Below are positions 24,862-39,900 of a DNA stretch of 64,000 nt, one piece after another. Both the position numbers and the translations under genes were made by a program. The stretch's first letter is position 1. Every line of letters starts with the position of its first letter. The notes below the pieces were generated by a model. The model did no database searches. It worked only from the letters and a program-made list of their open reading frames with translations, and was not told where the DNA came from. The stretch is from Diprion similis (Eukaryota > Arthropoda > Insecta > Hymenoptera > Diprionidae): positions 9,486,001 to 9,550,000 of the forward strand of contig NC_060116.1 in NCBI RefSeq assembly GCF_021155765.1, read 5' to 3'.

Positions 24862-25559
24862 TTCTACCCTCGAATGTCTCGCGACCGGCCGCTAATTAGT
24901 ATGAAAAATACGTAAACCCGGTGAATCTTCACACACGGGCTTGATTTGTCACCTGAGTCACGTATCAGTCGCGTATCACCACACAACCACCTCTCCCCCA
25001 CTTTCGCATCTGGTATATTTGTCCCGCCCTTCGCCTTATTTGGTTGGATCATGAACTATGTGAATAAGAATACGTGAACGCAGACTTGAGAACTACCGAA
25101 ACCTGGTGGCGATTGCTAGTACTAGAATACGCGGTTTTCAATCCCCGCCAAAAAAGCCAATTTAAATTAAGCCAATTCAATATTCCTTTCACGTTTTACA
25201 GCAAGACAGAGGGGATTGAAGGTTCTTTTTTGAATTTCGAAAGGACTGGCAAACCAGTGCAAATATGCAATTGAGTTTCTTCAGAGTGTGTGATACATTG
25301 AGACGAAATTTCAATAGCAGTTTTGCCATCGACTGAAGATATAAATACATGCGTAGACTCATGATATATTCTTCCGTCAATGGTACATGTATCGTCAGTC
25401 AACACTTTAGTATTAAGACATGTAAGTGGGGGGAAATTACTAGAGAATTGGGTATTTACACTTTTTATTCGATCAGTATTACGGGAATAACGTTGGTGTA
25501 GCAAACTTACTATCAACCGGGCAATAGCTGAAACTGTATCAGATTACAAAGTCCTGGGT
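24862..25559. other. flare promoter and 5' UTR region, next to the GNL2 3' end
   Basis: About 700 bases between the flare start codon and the GNL2 stop codon, both genes on the minus strand. It must contain the flare transcription start. I see no TATA box I would trust. Confidence 0.5.
25464..25469 (-). terminator. Candidate polyadenylation signal of GNL2
   Basis: TTTATT on the plus strand (AATAAA on the coding strand) about 90 bases after the stop codon. Confidence 0.5.
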
Positions 25560-27734
25560 TTATCTTGTCTTCGGAACTTTTCTGTTTCTATTTCTGTTCT
25601 TTACATTTGTGACTTCGTAGAAGTCGCTTCCTATTTTCTTTCTTTTGTTTGATCTCTCTATAGCTCTTCTTTGCTTACTAGTCAATTTCTTTTCATTCGG
25701 GTCTGTTTTTCCTTTTTTCTTTGGTTCATCAGAGATGCTGAATGTACCGCTGCTGGACGTCGTCTTAAGCTGCCCCACTTCACTGTCACTAGAATCGTAC
25801 TCTTCTTCTACAACATCGAAGGCACTTTGCATCAAGCTATCTTTCTCAGGTCCAAAATACGTCTTATCATTGTTTAATGAAGCATTCGCTCCTTTAGCAT
25901 TTGCTGACGTTTTGTATTTTTTACTTTCAGACTTTTCCACGTCATTCTTCTCTTGGTGTAACGACCCTTCCTCACCATTATCTTCTTTTTCTTCTTCTTC
26001 TTCTTCTATTTCAGATTCGCTAGGCGGCTGGGAGTCATTGGCAGAAATGACTGAACTTGTATTATTATCCTGATCATCGTCCTGAATAGTTCCAGTGTCA
26101 TCAGCAAAAACATCTTTGTTGTCTTCGCTTGAAAATGTCAAACCAATTCTGATCTTCCTGTAATCTTGGACAACATTGAGTAATAATTTGGCAGGTTCTT
26201 TCACTGCCTCATTTTCAGTTTCCTCATTTTTATCAGAAGTAACATCTTCGTTTGTTTCATTCGATATATCAGCAACAGGCGTCTCTTCCATTGCCTTTCT
26301 AGGTAATGGATTTTCAAATCCCACAGGTGGAACAAAGAACGGAAGCTTTCCACGCTGCCAGTCGTTAAGAACCATTCGTGCTACTATTGCTACATCAGGT
26401 TCTCCACCTTTTAACAGTTTACCAGTCCGACGTGCTAGTTTTTCCAAGAAGTCTATATGATCTGTCCATCCATCAAGTTTGTAAGTCTTACGCATATATT
26501 CAGGTTTCACTCGTTCCAATACACACGATATGTAGTCTTCGGGGTTGGTAATGAGTTCAACCCTAACAACGCCTTTCAGAACTTTCTCCGTATCCGTTTC
26601 AGCGGAAGGATAAACAACACCAGGACAATCGATGAGGTATATGCGCCGCATCAGCGTGATGTATTGCCATACCTTGGTTTCTCCGGCAATCGGTGCAACT
26701 TTGCAGACTTTCTTAGATCTCAGAGTATTTATGATAGAACTTTTGCCTGTATTTGGGTAGCCTATGAAGCCAACACTGATTTGTTTCTTATCTCCATGCA
26801 GCTTTGCAAACTGACGTAGGAGATTAATCAACGAACCCTTTCCAAACGGATGGGTTAACGAGGCATGAAAAGCAAGGGTTGGATGCTCGGCACTTAATAT
26901 TGCCACCCATCTCTGTGTGACCCAAGTTGGTACCAAGTCGACCTTGTTCAATATGAAAATTAAATGTTTATGGGTCTTTTCAGTTTTTAGATATTTTTCT
27001 ACAGGTGGAGATCGAGTTCCCATCGGATCTCTGGCATCCAAAACTTGAATAACAACATCGGATGAGTCGATTACTTTGTACAGTTCATTCCAAATTCTTC
27101 TACTTTGACCTGCAGCCATGACCCAGTCTCTCTGTGCATCTCGTGTCCCATCATCTGGTCTGATCAAATCATGATCTTTAGTGTCTTTCTCAGAGTTATA
27201 TTTTTCCTCCTTCTCCTTAACGTGAGCCTGCATATCATCATACGTTGTAATGGGCAAATTAGGTCGCTTTCTAATTTTCTTTGGTCCAAACACATTTTGG
27301 AAACTCTCTGTATCGAGCAGATGTACCCTGGCATTAGCAGCTTTTTGTTGTAGCAAAGTAACAGGCAATCTGGTCTGTTTCATCACAACCTGATACGGAT
27401 CTTTCATCGCTGTTCCTAGTTCACTTTGGAACTTTTGAAGAGCATTCTGAGAAACGACACGCGAATTTCCAAACCACCTTTGACTAGGCTCGACTCGGGA
27501 AACTGTGCCAGATGCATGCCATCCTTGAAATGGCGCTGGGCTTATAATTTTACCAACTCTATTACGCTTTGGTTTCGAATTACGATACATCTGCAGCCTT
27601 TTAATTGTCGCCTTCGTTCGAGGCTTCGCTACGCCTTTAAGCCCTTCAGTCGATCTTTCAGGATTCATACTATGCCCCGATCTGTTGAATCCCTCCTTCC
27701 GCGGAGCCTTACTAGCAGAGTGTGATTTCGCCAT
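25560..27734 (-). CDS. GNL2: Nucleolar GTP-binding protein 2 (NOG2/Ngp-1)
   Basis: A circularly permuted GTPase that acts in the nucleolus on the maturation and export of the pre-60S ribosomal subunit. The CDS is a single exon of 724 aa. The NGP1 N-terminal domain comes first ([19 protein letters not shown]). The GTPase motifs follow in permuted order: G4 NKVD at about 263-266, G5 ([11 protein letters not shown]) near 290, G1 GYPNTGKSS at 325-333, G2 GETK near 351 and G3 DCPG at 369-372. The C-terminal third is acidic (a Glu run, [11 protein letters not shown]) and then strongly basic ([14 protein letters not shown]). I chose the ATG at 27734 (MAKSHSASK) over the one at 27752, because a splice acceptor (CTTTTTCAG) ends six bases before it, so the longer form would begin inside a 5' UTR intron. 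Confidence 0.96.
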   Translation of the reverse strand: MAKSHSASKAPRKEGFNRSGHSMNPERSTEGLKGVAKPRTKATIKRLQMYRNSKPKRNRVGKIISPAPFQGWHASGTVSRVEPSQRWFGNSRVVSQNALQKFQSELGTAMKDPYQVVMKQTRLPVTLLQQKAANARVHLLDTESFQNVFGPKKIRKRPNLPITTYDDMQAHVKEKEEKYNSEKDTKDHDLIRPDDGTRDAQRDWVMAAGQSRRIWNELYKVIDSSDVVIQVLDARDPMGTRSPPVEKYLKTEKTHKHLIFILNKVDLVPTWVTQRWVAILSAEHPTLAFHASLTHPFGKGSLINLLRQFAKLHGDKKQISVGFIGYPNTGKSSIINTLRSKKVCKVAPIAGETKVWQYITLMRRIYLIDCPGVVYPSAETDTEKVLKGVVRVELITNPEDYISCVLERVKPEYMRKTYKLDGWTDHIDFLEKLARRTGKLLKGGEPDVAIVARMVLNDWQRGKLPFFVPPVGFENPLPRKAMEETPVADISNETNEDVTSDKNEETENEAVKEPAKLLLNVVQDYRKIRIGLTFSSEDNKDVFADDTGTIQDDDQDNNTSSVISANDSQPPSESEIEEEEEEKEDNGEEGSLHQEKNDVEKSESKKYKTSANAKGANASLNNDKTYFGPEKDSLMQSAFDVVEEEYDSSDSEVGQLKTTSSSGTFSISDEPKKKGKTDPNEKKLTSKQRRAIERSNKRKKIGSDFYEVTNVKNRNRNRKVPKTR

Positions 27735-29788
27735 TTTTTTCTGAAAAAGCATACCAAAAATAAAATAAGATTCAGGCCTTATTAGTATTGATGAAACAAT
27801 TATTACTAGGTTATGTCAAATAAAGTTAAATAATATAGTAGCTTTTTCTCCAGTTTAAACGCATTTTTAAAACGAAGTTATTCAAAGCTAGCTTTGTGAC
27901 ATTTGTATATCACGTTTCGTTGGAAACGTTGTCAGATATTACAAATAAATTTAATATTGACATTAAAAAACGCGTGTTACTTAACTTAACCTCAAAACCG
28001 CGTGATGCTCATACGCAAGGCGTTTTGACACCGATTAATTCTTACTGTCTAACTAAAATTGTTAAAATTAATAATTACCTGATTCAAGTATTAAGTTCCC
28101 AAATTACAAAATAAAGGAGCACTAAGTGCTACGCCAACGATAATATTTCTACCCTCAACGGCCACATGTAAGGTTAATGTTACTTTTGAATCTTTGATAT
28201 TCGTCCACAGCTGCCTTCTGGCGGCCAGTGCTTGCTGCACGTGGCATCAGCAAATCAGCATAGCGGTGGCTGAAGCATGAAATTATTCTGGTAGAATACG
28301 CATCCCCGCACACATAAGATCGTCATCATCTGAGGATCCATACTATTTTGTTGAAACAAACGTTGACTGAAAGTATCAATGCATTTTCTCAAATTTTCTC
28401 CATCGCATTCTGGGGTAGAGAAAAATACCTAAAAAAAAATTATGTTATTATATGATTATCTAGACATCAGAGTTTACAAACAGTGTGATTAACTAGAACT
28501 GGAAATATGTTTTTGTTAGCATCAAGTGTAACGTAGATATATGTATGCACATCGAAAAATATATTTCCAAGTTGTAATTGCGGAACGATTTAATTTCGCT
28601 AATTTTCAGTTTCACTAATAGCTTATTTATATTCGTAATGTAAAATTTAAATTGAAGCAACCAAATTTATCCTAATGAGAAAAGATTCCAAGAGATTCAG
28701 ATTCAGAAAGTTCTCAGAAGATCCTCCTTTGATGGATAGTTTAACAAAAAGGAAAATGTAAGAGTAAAAAACCTACCAGCTACTTCCTACTGCTCAAAGG
28801 CAAACATCCCGAGCAATTATAGGAACCCAAAGAGTGATCATAAGCTACAGTTATCACTGCCATTCTGACCTACACAAACATCATTTATGAATGACTACCT
28901 TGCAGAATAAAAAATCTATAATCTCCGAAATAGAATAATTAATAACTTCGGACATGTTACTTTCCCTATTGTTGCAGCCTATAAAGTATAAACAATTGTA
29001 TTTAACACCGTGATGCTATTTTAATTTACTCACAATCAATTCATCTCCAAGTACCTTGCAATTGGGGACCTTTTCAGCACTTTAAATTTCGATCTCGTCC
29101 GTCTATTAATCGTTGATTTGGTGGTACATCAAAATCTGATTATTCAATCCATAAGTTTGTATACATCGATATTCACCACCAATATTCACTCACAAAAATA
29201 CATATGCAGCAATTTTTCTTTTTCTATGAAGTAGGCTATACGACGAAATAAAACCGCAATGTTTCCAAATCATTGGAGACAAGGTATAAGAGCAGAATTA
29301 ATAGATACCCAGGAAGTAACTTTTTTCAAATTGATATCAGTTAAAGCCAGAAAGTGATTAAACTGATGATACTATATAAAAATCAACAGTAACAATCTGA
29401 TATACATTTTTGCGTTGTTGAATGAAAGTAAACGCCTGGAACTCGATCGAATAATTTTAACATTAAAAGTTCTTGGTCGGGCTGTTTGATACAGACGTAT
29501 CAATCATCGTTTATGACTTTCAGCTATCATCGATCATAACAGAGGTATTTTTTCAAGTCTTTAGAGTATCGATGCGGTTTCATAACTGTTGTATATACTG
29601 TAGCTGTCGTATAATATGTACACTGGACGCCCTTGACATTATTTTACGACGAACACAACATCACACAATAATATCAATTAAATTCCAGTATTGCGAGGCG
29701 CATTAATCGTTCGCAAAGTGTGACAATACACTTGAATTGAGTAACGATTTATTAACAGTAAATATGACATAATTCGGCGATCCCTATC
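27735..29788. other. GNL2 upstream region and spacer to the protease gene
   Basis: The first few hundred bases should carry the GNL2 promoter and its noncoding first exon. The rest is AT-rich with no exon I recognise. A plus-strand open frame at 27896-28114 lacks an ATG and resembles no family. Confidence 0.5.
29748..29753 (-). terminator. Polyadenylation signal of the trypsin-like gene
   Basis: AATAAA on the coding strand 36 bases after the stop codon, typical of compact digestive-protease transcripts. Confidence 0.6.
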
Positions 29789-31491
<1,703 letters not shown>

Positions 31492-31538
31492 GTTTCTGAA
31501 TCAAATTGTACGACAGACATTATTTCTATTCTGTTCGG

Positions 31539-31546
31539 TTTTTATA
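31539..31546 (-). promoter_or_regulatory. TATA box of the trypsin-like gene
   Basis: TATAAAAA on the minus strand, 48 bases upstream of the start codon. This places the transcription start about 20 bases before the ATG, a short leader typical of strongly expressed insect proteases. Confidence 0.7.
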
Positions 31547-33984
31547 CCCGCGATCTTATCTCGAACGGAGATACATATTATCGTGTGTCAGAAAAGCAGT
31601 CGATCACGCGCGATTAAGTGAGTCTGTATTTTGAAATCTAAAGCTTGTGGTCCGGGTTAATTTTTAATTGTGTATCGAAATAAGGGGAATTCGGTACGAG
31701 ATTTTCTTATACGACCCTATAATTCAACCCATGATCTTTCCGATTTGAAACATTTCATGAACAGCCTCGATACTTTTGGACATAAGTATGAATGTACCGA
31801 TTTGAAATAAAACAATTTTTTACGTTTATGTGGAAATGTGATACACTAGGCATGATGTGCGACGTATGTTGTAATTTGAAAGAAGGTATATTATACGGAA
31901 AATATACATCGATAGGATCGGTAATATTTTTGTCATACAGTGTACTTAATGTCTACTGCGATATAGATATACAAAATTAAAAGATGGGCAAAAGATCTCG
32001 CAAAACCGTTTAAATGTCGGAAGGTAAATGATACTGATAAATATGATTACGCGTTTAATTGATTGACTCAGATTGTAGATCGTTGAAATCATGACTGGTA
32101 TAATACGTAACATGTGTAGAAAGAAGCATAACAATGAGCTCGTCTCACTATTATGATGTACCTACAATGATTTTTCAGTGATTATACAAATGTTATTTTA
32201 TATTTATATTTATTTATATTTTACATCTTACTCTAGTTTCTTGCGGGAAGCTTTAGTTCTTTCCAAATTCTCGAATAAGGTCACCAATCATTCAACGCGG
32301 AAAAGAGAGGTGAAATCATTTTCGTTTTGCATAATTATTTTAATAATTATTTCTTACATATCAATAAACGATTATAAATTTGACAGTTAAAATGTTAAAA
32401 CATTGGAAGATTCAATATGACCACGTACAGATTTATTCAGAGTTATTCCAAAGTTTCCAAAATACGTGTAACGGTACATAGGAGCTAATGTTCAGTCGAA
32501 ATGACGGTGAAAAGTTAATTAAATTATGTTATTACGTCATTACTTCAATTAACTTATAAATTTTAATACACACACAACATATCATGCCTACACTTGCATG
32601 GCCACGGAATTCTTCCTTCACCTTATATCGTAAAAATTCAAACCCTGTGAGAATTCTTGTTTCGTAGTATAAAAAATCAGTGCATCAAAAAAAGTGGTCA
32701 CCAGGAGAATGAGTTTTACATCAAATTAACATATGGCACACTAATCTCATATAATTAAGTATGATTTCATAAATTTACTTCAGACTCTTCGCGAATCGCA
32801 GATCAAAGCTTTCAGCCTAGAATTGTTATTTACCGTAATACAGTGATCATGTTAAACAATAAGCAAAACTGTAAAATGGTAACTGAAAAGAATCCGATGA
32901 CTGAATTTTCGACGATAAGGTAAAATATCTGGCGAAAATTCGAATCACAATTAATTAAAAACTTTTTATTTCTTTAACCAAATTTATTTTATTCATCATA
33001 ATATTTTGAACGTCAACCGACTATAATATCATTTGCAATGATCTGATTCGTCAATTTTGCCTGCGTTACGTAGCAGGAAAGGAAAACATGACCGCAATTT
33101 CCTTTCTTGCTTGAACAATTAGAACGCATGATCGCGAGTAATGAGTAAAATTATGCACTGGTAATTGTAATAGGATTTAGCTACGTATTATTAATAGTGG
33201 CTAACACAAGGCCATAAAATGTCACATCTCATTTATCTGGCTTGCGTCACATGAGATCATTATTTCCACACATTCATCGTGGAAAGTATTTTCAATTGAA
33301 AAAAAAAAAAATTGTGGAAGGAATTTCTTAATTATGCAATATCTAACAGCAATCAACGATGATTTGAGCAAATAATCAATGTATCAACTTAATTCATCAC
33401 ATAAATGTTAATTATTTATAGATTTCATATACCATTTGATGGTACATAAAATTTTTGTTCATGTGATGTTATACATATTAAGTCGGTTCTTACGTCTGGT
33501 ACAAAGCAATAAATAAATAACTAACGACTTATCGTAAAAATAATTCAATCATGTTCCAAGCTCAGAAATCTGAGTTAAACATGGGAACTAAAAAACAGGA
33601 ATGTGGTGAATTTTCAAGTAATAATTTCTTTGACACAGTAGCGAAAGGAAAAAAAAAAAAATAAGAACAAACTATGTACGCATTTTCACTACTGCATCCT
33701 GATAAATTTCTCGATTCATTCAATTCAAAAGTGCAACATCATTCTCATCATGAACAATATTCAACTTATTTGAAATTATGAATACATTCGGAATGAAATC
33801 TATACGCTGGCATGTACAAATGATTCCCCCCCCCCCCCCCCCCCCCCCCCCGCCTCAAATATTGATAAAATTTAGAAATAACATAACGATGATGATCTAG
33901 ACTTCAAAATTCCAAATATCGAAAGCCCTGTTACAATCAATTGCATATAATAACAACTTGCGCGGCTTGTCGGCAGTAAATAAT
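31547..33984. other. Spacer between the protease promoter and the membrane-protein gene
   Basis: AT-rich DNA without a recognisable exon. The right part is likely the 3' UTR of the membrane-protein gene and includes a 26-base C run. Confidence 0.5.
33826..33851 (-). repeat. 26-base C run, read as poly-G in the transcript
   Basis: Uninterrupted cytosines on the plus strand, starting 134 bases beyond the stop codon of the minus-strand gene. It probably lies in the 3' UTR as a G run. Confidence 0.9.
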
Positions 33985-36900
33985 TCATTTATGGTTGCTT
34001 GAGCAGCATCCCGAGTTTATCACATTCAAGTTGACATTGGCCGAAATGAATGTGGCAGAGGGCGGATTCGGATTAGCGTTACTATGTTCAGGACGCGGTG
34101 GTGTGGCCGATGGCCCATTATTTTCTCTACGTTCTTGGCCGGACGATGAAGGGGTAGGACACCGAGTAACAAGGTCTAGGGTCATATTCATTGTGTTCTC
34201 AGCCTGTTCAGCGGAAATACTTGCAAAGGGTCTGTCGGCAACAATGGTCGAAGTAGTTTGTCTGGAAAAACAAAAATTCTTTTATCAATTCGTAGAACGA
34301 TTGTACAAGAGTATACGAGAAACATCCTAAGCTTTCTAATCAAAGGTTTGATATTTTTTCATTACTTGAGAAGCTCATTAGTCAAAGGTGAATTTTTGGC
34401 TGTATAAAAATCAAGATAAGGGATTTCGATAGCTGACTAGAACAAAGTTTTAATGGTAACAATCCTCACCCAGGCGTCCAAACACTCTGGATGGTTTCTT
34501 CTTCTTGTATTTCTAAATTCGTTGTTAGGGTTGCCGGGCTTTCTTGAGAATCATAATTTGGATCCGCATTAACCCAATCTGGAGGATGACAGGCTTGCGC
34601 CTTTACTGGCTTATCCACCATCATAGCACCGGGATAAGCAGTAGATTTCTTTGCTTGCAGCGGTATACGTTGTTCATTATACATATCCCCATAATTATCT
34701 GAAACAACGGAGTAAACTTACACGATGATTTTTTTAAATCTAATCCATTTTTTTTTACCTCTACGTTTGACCAAATACAGACAGTGTAAATGTCCGTTCA
34801 CTACGTCACATTTATGCAAACTATGGTTTTATTTATTAGAAGAGCAATTGTACTTAAACGAAAATGTAGGAAAAATGGCATGTCTGTGTTAATTCGGATG
34901 CCTCATTGCATAAAAAAATCACATAACCATTTACCTGGTATAACTGCAGCGTTCGTACTATTAAAGTACGAAAAATCGTCGACATAATGTCGTTAAATAA
35001 TTTCTTATATAAATGGCAGCTCGATCCTTGCAGCATTTGGAAAAAAAGCAAGAGTCAGTTGACGTACACTTGCGGAAAAGTTGAATATCACTGGCTATAA
35101 TGATAATACAAATTTTTTTTCTGATCAAATAATGAAATGTATTTTACTCACTGTTGTTTGCTGATGCAGGAGGTGCAGTTGGTTCTAGAACCGAAACTGC
35201 ACATTCGAGATCACCCGAGTAACATTTTTCGCAACATTTCACTTTAACTGAAACAGAAAAGCAAATATTTATAATTCAATAACGACTTCGAAAAACTGGA
35301 TATGAAAACAGTAATTGATAAAGAAACTTACTCCAAAGGTGTGTAAGGTAAATGATGATTATAACAGATATGAGACAGCCGATTAGTCCCCATATCAGAG
35401 CAGTCATGTTAAACGGATACTGATTTCCGTCATTTTTTTTGCATGTAGTTGCCTCTTGGCCGTCCGTGTTGACTTCCGCGGAAAAACTGTAGCGAAAAAA
35501 TAGAACTAGAGTAACCGTTGCGCTAAATAAACTCTTGAAGGTTGAGTACTAAATAAGCGCTTTACGAATAATTGCATCAAGCGTCTATTCTGACATGATT
35601 TTGCGCAAGAAAATTTTTTAAAGCTTGACAGGGCGGCCAAATTATGAAAAGTTTCGAAAACAGATTAATTTGGGGCTTGACGATGCTTTCGATTGAATAT
35701 TTGTCAAAAAATATCTCACGCGGCAAAGTTTTTTTTTTTTTTTTTTTCTTATTAAGCATTAGAAACGTAAAATGTTATTGAAAGCCTATATAACTATGTG
35801 AACATTAAAGTGAGAAAATATGTAGATTTTTCACGTATCGCTTACCCAGGAAGACAAGGACCGCATTGCTTGGCATCGCGGGCTTGTGTTGAACCATTCC
35901 GCCTGTCATATGAGGCACATTTGGTATAGTTGACGCACTTTTTTGACGTCTCATAGCAGTACTGATGTTGTGAACAATCGGCATCGACTCTACAGGATTC
36001 GGCCGCAGTTGCTATTACCTGTAAAAGTACAAAATTGTAGAGGTATATCCTGGATTTGGAACAGGTAGCAAAAGCAACAATTTACGGATATTGTTTCTAA
36101 TCGTAAATCTAAAAATACAGATTAGACATAAAACTAACCGCAATGGTTAGGTACGCAGTCGTGGATGTATGATTTCAAAATTCAATTTTTCTCCTGCACA
36201 TTGCTGTTGTTCTCTGCAGTTTGCAGCGGTTCGTCGCAATCATGGTCAGGAATATTTATCAGTAATATTCCACGTTTCTTCGTCCGATGAGAAAGAAAAT
36301 TCTACGCAGTGACGAATCGATTTGCAAATATAACATATATACCTACATATAAATTTATAAATACAAGGGTGCGGATTTTTTCGAGGATATTTTTGGAACG
36401 GCAGGAGACTCGGTCGAGCAGATATGTTCCAAAAATAATTTGTTTGGATCGGTGTGATTTTTCTTGAAGAAAAAAGAAAAAAGAAAAAAAAAAATAACGT
36501 TAAATAGAAATTAAATAAACCGGCGACTGAGTTAACACAATAATAACTAACTTCGATAACGCATATATACTTAATTAGAAAGCGAATTGCAAGTAAGGAG
36601 GACATCTAGCGTGTGGTGTATAATATAGTACGATTAACACACCGATAAAGATTCAGTAAGTGATCAACACCGCACAGCGTATAACGAATGAGCAAACGAA
36701 AGTGATTAAAGTGTTACGTTGGTTGGATATGTATACAACATATGTATAAGTAAGGTCAGGGATTGCTGGGTTTTATATACCGAGTGCTCAATGTCACCAG
36801 TAGCATGCGGATAACAGTGCTCACAAGGAGGTGCCATACGCGTGAGGAGTAAACGTGACGCAATGGTTATGACGCATCGGAGAAAGTTTTATTTGAAATA

Positions 36901-39900
36901 ATAGATGATAGATAATAGATAATAGATAATAGTCTAATAGTCATCGTCGAGATAGATCTACGAGATATAATACGTCCAGTGCGAGGTAAGAAACGCAAGT
37001 TCAGTCATCTACAAGTTGCAATTATGCAGATAGTCATATTTTTCGTTGAAAACGTTAAATTATACATATAAGGAATTGGCGAGGATCAATGATCTGCAAT
37101 TTATTGAATGAAAAAGTTCCCGGTTTTTTTCCCAGAATTTAATAGTGTGACGTAAGCAGATACCTACTGATAGATTTCAAGATCAAGGCTTTTGTTAATT
37201 TTAATATTTCATATAATTATATATTAAAATATATTCAACATATAATTGTTTAATTATTCAATTTCATTTCATACAAATGAATGTGAAGTTTTATTTTTTC
37301 ACGCCATCACGATGCATGTACGAAATTACTTACTACTACTCGATGTCTTTCATAATTGACTAGAATAATTGGAAATAAAAAAAAAATTAAAAAAAATTAT
37401 TTGAAAAATTATTCGAACGAAAACGTAGTGAGATTAGGCAATTAGTACAGCGTTTGAACCCCCAAATTAACAGAATTAAGGCATTGTTTGCCAGAGAGAT
37501 GGCGCAAAACACTGCAGTGTGAGAACATGTATTCTAAAGACGACGTGACATGATTTTGTGGCTATCTCTTATTCGGATAAAAATAGCTTTTAGATGAAAC
37601 TTGAGTACAAGGGAGACCGGGGCACACACAATATCCAATGGAACCATGTGATTACTCCTGTGATTATCCCCACCTCTACAGGGCGTGAAAAAATAATGGT
37701 TATCAAAAAATCCAGAGCTTAACTGCTACAGGATGCAGACAAAACCGTGATAATCATAAAATTTTCTTTCGCTCTATCTTTTCAAGTTGCATAAAGTGTC
37801 TCAGATCTTCTTATAATCCCGCCACAATTACCAAATCCAATATAATAATTATGCGATATTTTCTCTATGGCGAGTCAGTATAATTATAACTGCACGATAT
37901 ACCCAATTTGTTAATGCCCTAAATCCGATTCTTGCCTATAACGAATGAAAAAAAAAAAAAAAATACAAGTCTATTACATTAATAAATATTACATGATTGC
38001 ATATGAATATTCTTGTTGTCGCAAACCAAAACGATTTTCATAGTTTCGCAATACCGCGAAAAATCCACTTATTTCTAACGCATCATCCACGCTTGACCTA
38101 CTTTACTACCTTGGTGTGATATTCTGCAGGCTCTTAGCCAATCGAGGTGACAAAGAACAAAGAGAAAGAAAGCAATAAAAAATCAAACACTCAGTGAATA
38201 TGAGATATATAATAGAGAGCATCGGACGACGACGAGCATCAAGGGCAGGAAGAGAAAAGAAAAGAAAAGAAGAAGGTGAAAAAGGACAAAATATTCATGA
38301 TGGTTAGGCTCAGTGTCTGATTCCAAGATTCCAAACTACGCGTTACTGTTACTGCTGTTGTTATTATTATCATTATTATTATTATTATAACATGGTACAT
38401 CGATGCCGATGAGGAATATTATATTTAAACCTACTGCCCACGTGACGAGCTACGCTTGCATACAACACACGTTATTGTTATTATGATTTACACCATTGTT
38501 GTTATTATTCGCGAGGGCTCGAGATAAGTGGTTGTACGTAATTGTGTAATATGAAAACACTACAGACACGTGTATACAGGGCGCATTCCACGGCGAAATG
38601 GTGAATTTCTCCTTTTTTTTTTAGTTATATTTTTGAAAAAAAAAGAATTTTTCTACTAAAAGGTTTTTTCTAAAGAAGAAAATGAAAAGAAACTTTGCCA
38701 TGGTAAAAGTTGATTAAAATTATGCACGTGCGTAATATATTGTTCATCACGCGTTGCTCAACTAAACAGCATAGATTTGATATTAATTATAATATGCACT
38801 TCATTTGCAGTATGCATTTCCTCTGATTGTAGAGTAATATCAGATTTCGTATATTGTTTATACGCATGTGTAATATCCAGTCAAATATATATATATATAT
38901 ATTGATATATAAATGACATAATATTCATCCCAGCAACGTAATTTTGCAGGTTGAAAATATATAATGCATCAAACCGGATGTTTCTGGCAATCTGCGTGCC
39001 TACGTAATATACGTATATAATGTAACACTTCATTTCCCTTCATTTCATTTCATTTCAACTTGTACACATGTACCTATGTATATACATATACACACATACA
39101 AACATACATCGTGAAATTATCGTACAGTTTTGTACCGCGACTCCGTCCGCAGATAATAACGAAAGCGTGGCTTTTTTCGACGCCATTTTGGAACTTTTGT
39201 GCCGCGTCATGGTCATGGATTATAATTCCCACCCTGCGTTGAGCGATAAGAGACTCCAATGCCACCTCATTTCGTTTTGGCAGCCCTGATGAAAATTCCT
39301 ACCCCAATTGAAAGATATACGAGCATATCGTATAATATCGTACAGGAATCGTTCATTTTCTTCAAAAATTACAGTGTCTTCAACATTTTCTTACTGAAAG
39401 GATAAAAATGAACATTGGCCGTTGATATAAAACATACAGACCTACATACTGTAACGACAATTTATTTACACCTCTTATTATAATTTGTTTTTTTTTTAAC
39501 CGGTTGTCGACCGTCGTTTCTTTTTATCTTAGGAGTCGGCAAAGATATTGACATTATACCTACTTAATGTGGCTCCTGCCGTGGCAGAGTCCAAGAAATA
39601 TGTCTATAATTGTGCGTGTGTGTGCGCGCGTGTCTCTCTCTCTAAATATATATGTATATATATATGTATATTCCTCTTCTTCAGCAACGCCTGCACGATA
39701 TAGTTTCAAGGGAAATAATACACATGAACACGGGCACACACGTTTATATACATACATACATACACACACACACGTATATTTTTGACCTTGAAACTATACG
39801 ATGCAGCGTTGCCGAAGAAGAGGGACCTACTCTTATACAGTTGTCATATTACCCGAATACTTAAAGACACTGTATATTAAGTGTACACTGTTATACGTCT

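Noticed and set aside
25645-26073. Plus-strand frames opposite GNL2 (25645-26819 and others)
   Set aside because: Antisense shadows of the GNL2 coding exon.
36246-36605. A 119-codon minus-strand frame in the large intron
   Set aside because: Poly-Phe and low-complexity translation of an A-rich stretch; no family, no splice logic.
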